DNA of 64,000 nt from Mycolicibacterium porcinum (GTDB taxonomy: Bacteria; Actinomycetota; Actinomycetes; Mycobacteriales; Mycobacteriaceae), in NCBI GenBank assembly GCA_002086835.1, contig MVIG01000008.1:186001-250000 (forward strand), in the 5' to 3' direction. Under the pieces are notes generated by a model. That model saw only the letters and a program-made list of their open reading frames with translations. It was not told the origin of the DNA and made no database searches. Positions 1-6,782 of the stretch are shown here, piece after piece (the first letter of the stretch is position 1; each line of letters begins with the position of its first letter). A program made the translations under genes and the position numbers.

Positions 1-685
1 TCACTACCGCGCCGCGGCCCATGTCGTCCATGCCGAAGAAGACATGCTCGGCCGCAGCGGCTTTCACACCGTCGACCGCGACCTGGATATTGCCGTCGGT
101 GCCGTTCTTGAATCCGACCGGCATCGACAGTCCCGACGCCAGCTGACGGTGCACCTGCGACTCGGTGGTCCGGGCGCCGATGGCACCCCAAGCTACGGCG
201 TCGGCGATGTACTGCGGGCTGGTGGGCTCCAGGAACTCACACCCCACCGGCAGGCCGATGTCGATGATGTCGAGCAGCAGTTGACGAGCCACCCGAAGGC
301 CACGCGCGACATCGTAGGTGCCGTCCATACCCGGGTCGTTGATCAGGCCCTTCCAGCCGATGGTGGTGCGCGGCTTCTCGAAGTACACCCGCATCACGAT
401 CTTGAGCTGGTCTTTGAGGTCGTTGGCCACCTTGACCAGCCGGCTGGCGTATTCCAGCGCCGCCGCGGGATCGTGCACCGAACAGGGGCCGACGACCACC
501 AGCAGCCGTTCGTCACGACCGGCCAGGATGTCGGCGATCTCGTCGCGGTCGCGGGCCACCCGCTCAGCCCGGCGCTCCCCCAACGGGAACTCGGTCAGCA
601 CGTCGTGCGGGCTGGGGATCGCGCTGAAACTGCGGACCCGTCGGTCCGATGTGGCGGGTGCGTTGGCGATCTGCGCCAAATTCAT
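1..685 (-). CDS. Class I 3-deoxy-7-phosphoheptulonate (DAHP) synthase, 3' end outside window
   Basis: Condenses phosphoenolpyruvate with erythrose 4-phosphate, the first step of the shikimate pathway. Read from an ATG at 685 with an AGGAAGG ribosome site 10 nt upstream; 228 codons are visible before the window edge, of about 350 usual for AroF/G/H-type enzymes. Family motifs are present: GPCSVHD (residues 66-72), EKPRTTIGWKG (103-113) and GCEFLEPTSPQY further on. This is the class I fold. M. tuberculosis relies on a class II enzyme (Rv2178c), so this is probably a second isozyme, as in corynebacteria. The C-terminal half cannot be checked here. The leader contains two strong inverted repeats, listed separately. 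Confidence 0.93.
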   Translation of the reverse strand, partial: MNLAQIANAPATSDRRVRSFSAIPSPHDVLTEFPLGERRAERVARDRDEIADILAGRDERLLVVVGPCSVHDPAAALEYASRLVKVANDLKDQLKIVMRVYFEKPRTTIGWKGLINDPGMDGTYDVARGLRVARQLLLDIIDIGLPVGCEFLEPTSPQYIADAVAWGAIGARTTESQVHRQLASGLSMPVGFKNGTDGNIQVAVDGVKAAAAEHVFFGMDDMGRGAVV

Positions 686-690
686 TTCTC

Positions 691-716
691 AGGTGCCTTC
701 CTGGTGGTGGGCACCT
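691..716 (-). promoter_or_regulatory. Hairpin enclosing the ribosome binding site of the DAHP synthase gene
   Basis: AGGTGCC (691-697) and GGCACCT (710-716) form a perfect 7-bp inverted repeat with a 12-nt loop. Read on the minus strand, the AGGAAGG ribosome site lies across the loop and 3' stem arm, 10 nt before the ATG. Folding would partly hide the site, so translational control is possible. This is inferred from sequence only. Confidence 0.4.
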
Positions 717-800
717 ACGAGAGATCCGGCGCCCTGTAACGACGAAAGGCAGCGACCGATGGTCACTGCCTGGGCTCCGGGTGGATGCGTGCTTAGTGCT

Positions 801-838
801 GCGCTTTATCGGCTCCGCCCGGAGCCTTGATAAAGCGC
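801..838. repeat. 38-bp near-perfect palindrome in the aroG-lysR intergenic region
   Basis: Arms GCGCTTTATC (801-810) and GATAAAGCGC (829-838) are perfect complements. Inside them GGCTCCG (811-817) pairs with CGGAGCC (820-826), giving 17 pairs with a CC loop and a TT bulge. It lies 116 nt upstream of the DAHP synthase ATG and 117 nt upstream of lysR. No U-run follows on either strand, so a simple intrinsic terminator is unlikely. It could be an operator or a leader-RNA structure. Confidence 0.5.
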
Positions 839-914
839 CAATAGCTGGCACACACACCGATAGTCACGTCGGCCAGGCTACACGACCGCCGACGCAGGAC
901 CATAATCGGGCGGT

Positions 915-933
915 TCACAACCGTGGTTTGTGA
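915..933. promoter_or_regulatory. LysR operator candidate upstream of lysR
   Basis: TCACAA-N7-TTGTGA palindrome. It spans -40 to -22 relative to the presumed leaderless start at 955, just upstream of the -10 TACGAT (942-947), so it overlaps the -35 region. The same motif with the same 7-nt spacer recurs at 3150-3168 before the TDT transporter gene. Confidence 0.55.
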
Positions 934-954
934 CCACAACCTACGATCCTGGAC

Positions 955-1887
955 ATGCCGCTCAGCGCAAGGATGCCCGAGTTGGCAGCGTTCGAGGTGC
1001 TGCTGGCGATCGCGCGCACCGGCAGTCTCGGAGCCGCCGGACGGGAACTCGGACTCACCCAGCAGGCCGTATCGGCCCGCCTGGCATCCATCGAAGCCCA
1101 GACCGGCGTGCGGCTGGTGCAGCGCAGTCCCCGAGGATCGCAGTTGACCGCGGCCGGTGCGGTGGTCGCCGAGTGGGCCGACCAGTTGCTCGACGTCGCC
1201 GGGCGCGTGGACGCCGGCCTGGCCGCGATGCGCAGCGAAAGCCACAGCCGGATCACCGTCGCGGCCAGCCTGACCATCGCCGAGCAGCTCATGCCGCGGT
1301 GGTTGGTGTCGCTACAGGCCGACGCGGCGCGCCGGGGTGTCACCGCACCGCACGTCATCCTCACCGCGGCCAACAGCGACCAGGTGATCGCCGCGGTGCA
1401 CGACGGTACGGCCGATCTCGGCTTCATCGAATCCCCTGGCGCCCCAGCCGGTTTACACGGCCGGGTGATCGCCCGCGACGAACTGGTGACGGTGGTGCCG
1501 CCGGAACACAAATGGGCGCGACGATCGGCCCCGGTCAGCCCCACCGAACTCAACGAGACCGCACTCGTGTCACGCGAAACAGGTTCGGGCACACGGGAAG
1601 CCCTCAGCACTGCGCTGCGCACCGCGCTGGGACCGTCGAGCCGGCAGGCCGATCCGGCGATCGAATTGTCCTCTGCGGCGGCGATGCGCGCCGCGGTACT
1701 CGCCGGCGCCGGGCCTGCCGTGATGAGCCGCCTGGCCGTCGACGACGACCTCACCCTCGGCCGGCTGCGCGAGGTACCCGTCGCCGGGTTGGATCTGCGT
1801 CGCGAGCTGCGCGCGATCTGGTCGGGCGGCCGCACCCCGCCGGCCGGGGCGGTGCGCGACCTGCTCGGCCACATCGCGTCGCACTGA
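955..1887 (+). CDS. LysR-family transcriptional regulator
   Basis: 310-residue LysR-type regulator: N-terminal winged HTH (about residues 8-66, including LAAFEVLLAIARTGSLGAAG and the recognition helix region LTQQAVSARLASIEAQ) followed by a type 2 periplasmic-binding-like effector domain (about 90-300). ATG at 955 is preceded by -10 TACGAT (942-947) at leaderless spacing; Met7 (973) is an alternative start. It is convergent with the TDT-family transporter gene downstream, and both promoters carry a TCACAA-N7-TTGTGA palindrome. It therefore probably regulates itself and that transporter. The effector is unknown. Confidence 0.9.
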   Translation: MPLSARMPELAAFEVLLAIARTGSLGAAGRELGLTQQAVSARLASIEAQTGVRLVQRSPRGSQLTAAGAVVAEWADQLLDVAGRVDAGLAAMRSESHSRITVAASLTIAEQLMPRWLVSLQADAARRGVTAPHVILTAANSDQVIAAVHDGTADLGFIESPGAPAGLHGRVIARDELVTVVPPEHKWARRSAPVSPTELNETALVSRETGSGTREALSTALRTALGPSSRQADPAIELSSAAAMRAAVLAGAGPAVMSRLAVDDDLTLGRLREVPVAGLDLRRELRAIWSGGRTPPAGAVRDLLGHIASH

Positions 1888-1956
1888 TGTCTCCGAGACC
1901 GGCGAAATGGTCGCTCCTACCGCGGTTTTACAACCATTTCGTCGTTCTCGGTGTGG

Positions 1957-3093
1957 TCAGCCGCGCAGTAGTCGGCCCGAACGCACACCGCGCATCGTGT
2001 TGGTGGCGACCGTCGCCCAGGCACCGAGCAACAGCACGTACAACGCGACCGCCAGCCAGGAGATGGCCACCGCACCCGTGGCCGCACCCATTGCCGAGGC
2101 ACCCGTCACGCAGGTACCCACCGGGAAGGTGAAGCTCCACCAGGTCAGGCTGAACGACAGCCCCCGCCGCGCGGCATGCACCGTCAGTGCCGTCGCGAGA
2201 CAGAACACGAACGCGCCGAAGCCGCCCATCACCAGGCCGTAGACGATGCCGAACGCGTGCAGGGCCGAGACCGTACCGGCGTCGGCGAGGACCGAACCGG
2301 CATGGGCGGGGAGCAGATTGGCCGCGGTGATCGACTGGCCGACGACGCCGAGCACGATCCACACCGTGGGAACCGCCTGCACCTGGCTGAACCCGCCGTG
2401 CATGAGCCGCGAATACACCATGGTGGTGGTGATCAGTCCGGCCAGCAGGCTGAGACCGAACATGGCATAGCAGGCCACCAACAAGGTCATTCCGGCCTGC
2501 CCGGGACCGAGGTGCGACAGCAGCAGGGCGCCGGTGGAGGCCGAGACCATCGGCGATACCACCGGCATCATCCAAGCCGGGACCGCCTCCACGTCGGTGT
2601 GATCCGCACGGGTGATCATCGCGAAGGGAAGCCACAGGGCGACAACCAATCCCAACGCCGTTCCGGCCGTCCACAGCATCACGTCCAGGGCCAGCGCCGC
2701 CGAGGCACCGATGATCGAGGGACCGAAGAACAGCGTTCCCGCGCCGACGGTGAGCAGGGCCATGGCCGGTGCGCCATAGAACTGACCCACCACCTGGTGG
2801 GCGGCATAGGCTTTCGCCTGCTCCCGATGCCGGATCCAGTGCGTGGCGAACGCCGCGGTCAGCACCAGCAACACGGTGCCGGCGAGAATCCACACCGCGG
2901 TGGCGAACCCGTGCAGGCCCGGCAGGTGCAGCGGCAGGGTGGCCGCGGCCGTCGCGACGATGCCGGTACCCATGACCGAGGCGAACCAGTTCGGCGTGAT
3001 GTGCCGGAAGGCCGAACCCGCACTGTCCAATTCGGCCAGTAGCGCGGTGTGGAACGGCCTCTCGGCGGTATAGGCGGCTGCGTAGGTGGTCAC
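1957..3093 (-). CDS. TDT (TehA/Mae1/SLAC1-like) family membrane transporter
   Basis: 378 residues, with about ten hydrophobic helices, matching the tellurite-resistance/dicarboxylate transporter family (bacterial TehA, fungal Mae1 and Ssu1, plant SLAC1). Members carry C4-dicarboxylates, sulfite or other small anions; the substrate cannot be told from sequence. The N-terminus has the family hallmark HITPNWFASVMGTGIVATAA. GTG start at 3093. About 60 nt upstream lies the TCACAA-N7-TTGTGA palindrome shared with lysR, suggesting that the regulator at 955-1887 controls this carrier. Confidence 0.85.
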   Translation of the reverse strand: MTTYAAAYTAERPFHTALLAELDSAGSAFRHITPNWFASVMGTGIVATAAATLPLHLPGLHGFATAVWILAGTVLLVLTAAFATHWIRHREQAKAYAAHQVVGQFYGAPAMALLTVGAGTLFFGPSIIGASAALALDVMLWTAGTALGLVVALWLPFAMITRADHTDVEAVPAWMMPVVSPMVSASTGALLLSHLGPGQAGMTLLVACYAMFGLSLLAGLITTTMVYSRLMHGGFSQVQAVPTVWIVLGVVGQSITAANLLPAHAGSVLADAGTVSALHAFGIVYGLVMGGFGAFVFCLATALTVHAARRGLSFSLTWWSFTFPVGTCVTGASAMGAATGAVAISWLAVALYVLLLGAWATVATNTMRGVRSGRLLRG

Positions 3094-3134
3094 CTCACCA
3101 ATGGTGGTGGGGCGTTCCGATCACCGGTAGGCGT

Positions 3135-3168
3135 CACAATGTTGTGGCGTCACAACGTGAACTTGTGA
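3135..3168. promoter_or_regulatory. LysR operator candidates upstream of the TDT transporter
   Basis: Two palindromes built from the same half-site. CACAA-TG-TTGTG lies at 3135-3146, and GTCACAA-N7-TTGTGAC at 3149-3169 contains TCACAA-N7-TTGTGA (3150-3168), identical in half-sites and spacing to the site at 915-933 before lysR. They sit between the transporter GTG (3093) and the stop of the next gene (3170). Confidence 0.55.
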
Positions 3169-3169
3169 C

Positions 3170-4423
3170 TCAGACGTAGCGGTTACGACCGGCCAAGGCG
3201 CCCGCCACCATCTGCACCAGGTAGACCACCAGAACCATGACAAACGGTGCGACCCAGCCCGCGGTCATGTCGTGGAGCAACCCGAACATGAACGGCCCCA
3301 CACCGGCCAGCAGGTAGCCGAAGCCCTGCGCCATCCCAGACAGCCTCGCGGTGTCTTCGGCATTGCGGGCCCGCAGTGCGATCACGGTGAGCGCCAACGA
3401 GAACACGCTCATCCCGATTCCGACGAAGAAGCTCCACAGCAGTGGCGCCGCACCCGGATTGACGAGCAGACCGATCATGCCGACCATCCCGATCACACCG
3501 AGGCCGACGATCCAGCCGCTCTGATTCTTCTGCTTGGCCGCCAGCGGCGGCACGATCAGGCTGATCGGCACCGCGAGGATCGACACCAGCCCGAGCAACA
3601 GCCCCGCGTCGGTCTTGCTGACCCCGCTGTCGATGAAGACCTCGGGCAGCCAGCCCATCATGATGTAGGCCAGGAACGACTGGCAGCCGAAGAACAACGT
3701 GACGGTCCAGGCCAGCGGACTGCGCAGCAGGGACCGAGCGGGCCCACCCGAGGCAGCTTCCTCGGTGCGGGCCTGATTGATCCCCCGAGCCCCCACCAGC
3801 CAGAACAGCAGCGCGACGACGGCCACCAACGCCCACGAACCCAGCGCCCCGCGCCAGCCGCCGAGCAGAGGTTCCAGCGGCGGGGTGACCGCGGAGCCCA
3901 ACGCGCCGCCGCCCTGCAGAGCGGCGGTGTAGACACCGGTCATCAGGCCGATCTGAGCCGGGAACGAACCCTTGATCACGACCGGGATCAGCACATTGAC
4001 CAGCGCGATTCCGCCCGTGGCCACCAGCGTCCCGCCGATCACCACGTAGGGGCCGTCCAGCACGCGGGTGACCAGACCGATGCTGAGGATCACCAGGGCG
4101 ACCGAGATCGCCCGGCCCAGCCCGATCCGGCGAGCCAGCCACGGCGCGGTCAGCCCCGCCGCGGCGAAGCACAGCCCGGGCAGGGTGGTCAGCGCACCGG
4201 CCCAGACCGCCGAGGCCCCGAGCGATTCCCGCATCTCCCCGAGGACCGGGCCGATGCTGGTGATCGCCGGACGCAGGTTGAGCGCGGTCAGGATCACCGC
4301 GACGACCAGGAGGGCCCCGCCTGCCGCCATCGCCCCAGGGCGGACCTCTACGGCGCCGTCCAGCTCGAGCTCCAGATCGTGCTCGTAACCGTTCAGGGAT
4401 TCATCGCGCAGGGTCCTACTCAC
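3170..4423 (-). CDS. MFS transporter, CynX/NimT family
   Basis: 417-residue, twelve-helix major facilitator of the cyanate/2-nitroimidazole (CynX/NimT) type. An acidic N-terminal tail precedes helix 1, and the family region LTALNLRPAITSIGPVLGEM begins the membrane part. GTG at 4423 was chosen because an upstream extension would run into the divergent gntR gene. It is divergent from the FCD-type GntR regulator at 4471 across 47 nt that contain a perfect CATCC-N7-GGATG palindrome. Regulation of this carrier by that GntR protein is therefore likely. The natural substrate is unknown; CynX-type carriers move small organic or inorganic anions. Confidence 0.85.
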   Translation of the reverse strand: MSRTLRDESLNGYEHDLELELDGAVEVRPGAMAAGGALLVVAVILTALNLRPAITSIGPVLGEMRESLGASAVWAGALTTLPGLCFAAAGLTAPWLARRIGLGRAISVALVILSIGLVTRVLDGPYVVIGGTLVATGGIALVNVLIPVVIKGSFPAQIGLMTGVYTAALQGGGALGSAVTPPLEPLLGGWRGALGSWALVAVVALLFWLVGARGINQARTEEAASGGPARSLLRSPLAWTVTLFFGCQSFLAYIMMGWLPEVFIDSGVSKTDAGLLLGLVSILAVPISLIVPPLAAKQKNQSGWIVGLGVIGMVGMIGLLVNPGAAPLLWSFFVGIGMSVFSLALTVIALRARNAEDTARLSGMAQGFGYLLAGVGPFMFGLLHDMTAGWVAPFVMVLVVYLVQMVAGALAGRNRYV

Positions 4424-4440
4424 CCGGTTATGATGCCATA

Positions 4441-4457
4441 CATCCCATGATTGGATG
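4441..4457. promoter_or_regulatory. GntR operator candidate
   Basis: CATCC-CATGATT-GGATG, a perfect 5-bp inverted repeat with a 7-nt spacer, centred in the 47-nt gap between the divergent MFS gene (GTG 4423) and gntR gene (GTG 4471). It can control both. No other copy was noticed in the window. Confidence 0.45.
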
Positions 4458-4470
4458 AAAGGACTTTTGA

Positions 4471-5133
4471 GTGCCTCTCGCCACAACGCGACGCACGGGC
4501 CTGGTCGACCAGGTCATCGAGCAGCTGCGCACCCTCGTCACCTCCGGCGAGTGGCCGGTGGACAGCCGGATCCCCACCGAGCCCGAACTGGTCGAGGCGC
4601 TGGGGGTCGGGCGCAACACGGTGCGTGAAGCCATCCGGGCGCTGGCACACAACGGCATCTTCGAAGTCCGACAGGGTGACGGCACCTACGTCCGCGCCAC
4701 CAGCGAGGTATCGGCAGCGCTGCGCCGGCTGTGCGGATCCGAGCTGCGCGACGTGTTGCAGGTCCGGCGCTGCCTCGAAGTGGAAGGCGCCCGGCTGGCC
4801 GCCACCGCGCGCACCGACGAGGACCTGGCGGAGCTGCGCGCCCTGCTGGCGCACACCGACACCACCGACCACGCGCAGTTCACCCACTCCGACACAGAGT
4901 TCCACCTGGCGGTGGTGCGCGCGTCGCACAACCCGGTGCTGATCGAGATCTACCGCGGGCTTCTCGAGGCGATCACCGCCAGCGTCGCGACCACGAGCGC
5001 CGGACCGGGCGGCATGTTCCCGCACGACGAGCTGGTCGAGGCGATCGCCGCCGGCGACGTGGAACGCGCCGGGCGCGAGGCCACAGGCTTCCTCGACGAG
5101 CTCCTGGCCCGGATGCCCGCTCCGGACTGCTGA
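4471..5133 (+). CDS. GntR-family regulator with FCD effector domain (FadR subfamily)
   Basis: 220 residues. N-terminal winged HTH (about residues 8-72: LVDQVIEQLRTLVTSGEWPV, IPTEPELVEALGVGRNTVREA) followed by an all-helical FCD ligand domain (about 85-210) with conserved acidic and histidine positions (HSDTEFHLAVVRASHN) that bind a metal and a small carboxylate in this family. GTG start at 4471 with AAAGGA upstream. It probably represses the divergent CynX/NimT-type transporter through the palindrome between them. The effector is unknown but is typically an organic acid. Confidence 0.9.
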   Translation: MPLATTRRTGLVDQVIEQLRTLVTSGEWPVDSRIPTEPELVEALGVGRNTVREAIRALAHNGIFEVRQGDGTYVRATSEVSAALRRLCGSELRDVLQVRRCLEVEGARLAATARTDEDLAELRALLAHTDTTDHAQFTHSDTEFHLAVVRASHNPVLIEIYRGLLEAITASVATTSAGPGGMFPHDELVEAIAAGDVERAGREATGFLDELLARMPAPDC

Positions 5134-5154
5134 CCTCAACCCAAGTCAAGATAA

Positions 5155-5170
5155 GTGCGCAACTGCGCAC
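5155..5170. promoter_or_regulatory. ArsR operator candidate
   Basis: GTGCGCA-AC-TGCGCAC, perfect 7-bp arms, located 20-35 nt upstream of the GTG of the MFS exporter gene whose downstream partner encodes an ArsR sensor. The position would cover the -35 region, as expected for repression relieved by metal. Confidence 0.6.
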
Positions 5171-5189
5171 ATATTGACATACTGGCGGA

Positions 5190-6464
5190 GTGGCAAGCCA
5201 TCCCCTGCGCATCACCCTGTTCCGCCGTCTGTACGCGGCACAGGTCGTGGCGCTGCTCGGCACCGGCCTACTGACCGTCGCCCTGGGACTGCTGGCGTAC
5301 GACATCGCCGGAGCCGACGCCGGCGCGGTGCTCGGAACCGCACTGGCGATCAAGATGATCGCCTATGTGTTCGTCGCTCCCGTGATGGCCGCGGCCACCT
5401 CACGGCTAGCTCCCCGGTCGGTCCTCATAGCCACCGACATCCTTCGGGCCGCCGTCGCCCTCTGCCTTCCCGTCGTCGAATCTGTCTGGCAGATCTATCT
5501 TTTGGTGTTTGCACTACAGGCCGCGTCCGCCACGTTCACACCCGCCTATCAGGCGGTGATCGCCACGGCGCTGGTGGATGAGCACACGTACACCAGGGCG
5601 CTGTCGTTATCCCGCCTCGCCTACGATCTGGAATCGCTGGCCAGTCCGGTACTCGCGGCCAGCCTGCTGACCATCGTCCACTACCCCACCCTGTTCCTCG
5701 GAACGGTCGCCGGATTCCTGTCGTCGGCAACCGCGATATCGCTGACTCGTGTCTCCAAACCCCCGGCAGCACCGCATCCGGCACGGTTTCGCGACCGCAC
5801 CCTGGCCGGCATCCGCGTCATGTGGCCGTCGCTGGAACTGCGGGCCCTGCTCGCCCTCAATGTCGTCGTCGCAGCCGCGACCGCGCTCGTGGTGGTCAAC
5901 ACCGTCATCTACGTCCGGACCCTGCTCAACGGACAGGACAGCGGTCTTGCGTTGGCACTGGCCAGTTTCGGCGGTGGTTCGATGTTGGTCGCGTTGACGT
6001 TGCCGCGGCTGCTCAACTCGATCTCTGACCGCGCGATCATGCTCACCGGCGCCGTCGTCTGCGCCGGGGCGCTGGGCGCCACAACTGTTTTCATCCTTGC
6101 CGCGCCTTCCGGAGCGCTCGGCTGGATCACCCTGTGCACGTTATGGGCGATCACCGGTGCAGGCACCTCGATGATCAACACACCGTCAGCCCGTCTGCTG
6201 CGCCGCAACTCGACCGTCCAGAACCGCACCGAGGTGTTCACCGCACAGTTCTCGCTGTCACACTCCGGGTTCCTGCTCACCTACCCGGTGGCCGGCTGGG
6301 CCGGCGCCACGCTCAACCAGGCTGTTGCCGCCCTCCTACTGGCGGCACTGGCTACACTCGCGACACTGGCAGCAGTCAGGATGTGGCCGCGTCACGGGAG
6401 GGAGTTCCATGGCACCGCAGCCCGGGAGTCCATCGTCACGGCCGCGGGACAGCCTGGTCCATGA
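5190..6464 (+). CDS. MFS efflux transporter paired with an ArsR metal sensor
   Basis: 424-residue major facilitator with about twelve helices, most like the bacterial efflux-type MFS_3/NreB-like group. GTG start at 5190. The arsR gene overlaps its 3' end by 56 nt, so the two form one transcription unit, and a 16-bp palindrome lies in the promoter. The short C-terminal tail contains HGREFHG, a weak hint of metal binding. Because the ArsR partner has a full DxH-x10-HxxH site, export of Zn, Ni or Co is the working hypothesis. Family membership is clear; the substrate is inferred from context. Confidence 0.8.
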   Translation: MASHPLRITLFRRLYAAQVVALLGTGLLTVALGLLAYDIAGADAGAVLGTALAIKMIAYVFVAPVMAAATSRLAPRSVLIATDILRAAVALCLPVVESVWQIYLLVFALQAASATFTPAYQAVIATALVDEHTYTRALSLSRLAYDLESLASPVLAASLLTIVHYPTLFLGTVAGFLSSATAISLTRVSKPPAAPHPARFRDRTLAGIRVMWPSLELRALLALNVVVAAATALVVVNTVIYVRTLLNGQDSGLALALASFGGGSMLVALTLPRLLNSISDRAIMLTGAVVCAGALGATTVFILAAPSGALGWITLCTLWAITGAGTSMINTPSARLLRRNSTVQNRTEVFTAQFSLSHSGFLLTYPVAGWAGATLNQAVAALLLAALATLATLAAVRMWPRHGREFHGTAARESIVTAAGQPGP

Positions 6465-6780
6465 GGGCGCGCCCAACCAGGAGCGGCTCGACGTCGCCAG
6501 CGAGACGTTCCGGATGTTGTCGGACCGCACCCGGCTACACCTGCTGTGGCTCCTGACCCAGGGCGAGGCCGACGTCACCGCACTGGCCGAAGCCACCGGA
6601 GGATCTCGCACCTCGATCAGCCAGCACCTGGCGAAACTCCGTTTCGCCCGCATGGTCGAAACCCGCAAAGACGGACGCCGGGTCTACTACCGGCTGCGCG
6701 ACGGGCACTTGAGCCGTCTGGTCCAAGAAGGGCTCAACCACGCCGACCACCGCGTCACCGGGGAACCTTCGCACCCCTGA
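6409..6780 (+). CDS. ArsR/SmtB-family metal-responsive repressor
   Basis: 123 residues from the ATG at 6409, which has GGGAGGGA upstream; longer upstream reading adds unlikely sequence. Winged HTH with recognition helix GGSRTSISQHLAKLRFARMV. The last helix carries DGHLSRLVQEGLNHADH, an exact DxH-x10-HxxH pattern, the alpha-5 dimer-interface site of CzrA and NmtR that binds Zn, Ni or Co. No cysteine thiolate site is present in alpha-3. It overlaps the MFS gene by 56 nt and should be translated with it. It probably represses the pair through GTGCGCA-AC-TGCGCAC until metal binds. Confidence 0.9.
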   Translation: MAPQPGSPSSRPRDSLVHEGAPNQERLDVASETFRMLSDRTRLHLLWLLTQGEADVTALAEATGGSRTSISQHLAKLRFARMVETRKDGRRVYYRLRDGHLSRLVQEGLNHADHRVTGEPSHP

Positions 6781-6782
6781 AC

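Noticed and set aside
801-838. 38-bp palindrome as an intrinsic terminator
   Set aside because: No T-run follows on either strand and neither adjacent gene ends there.
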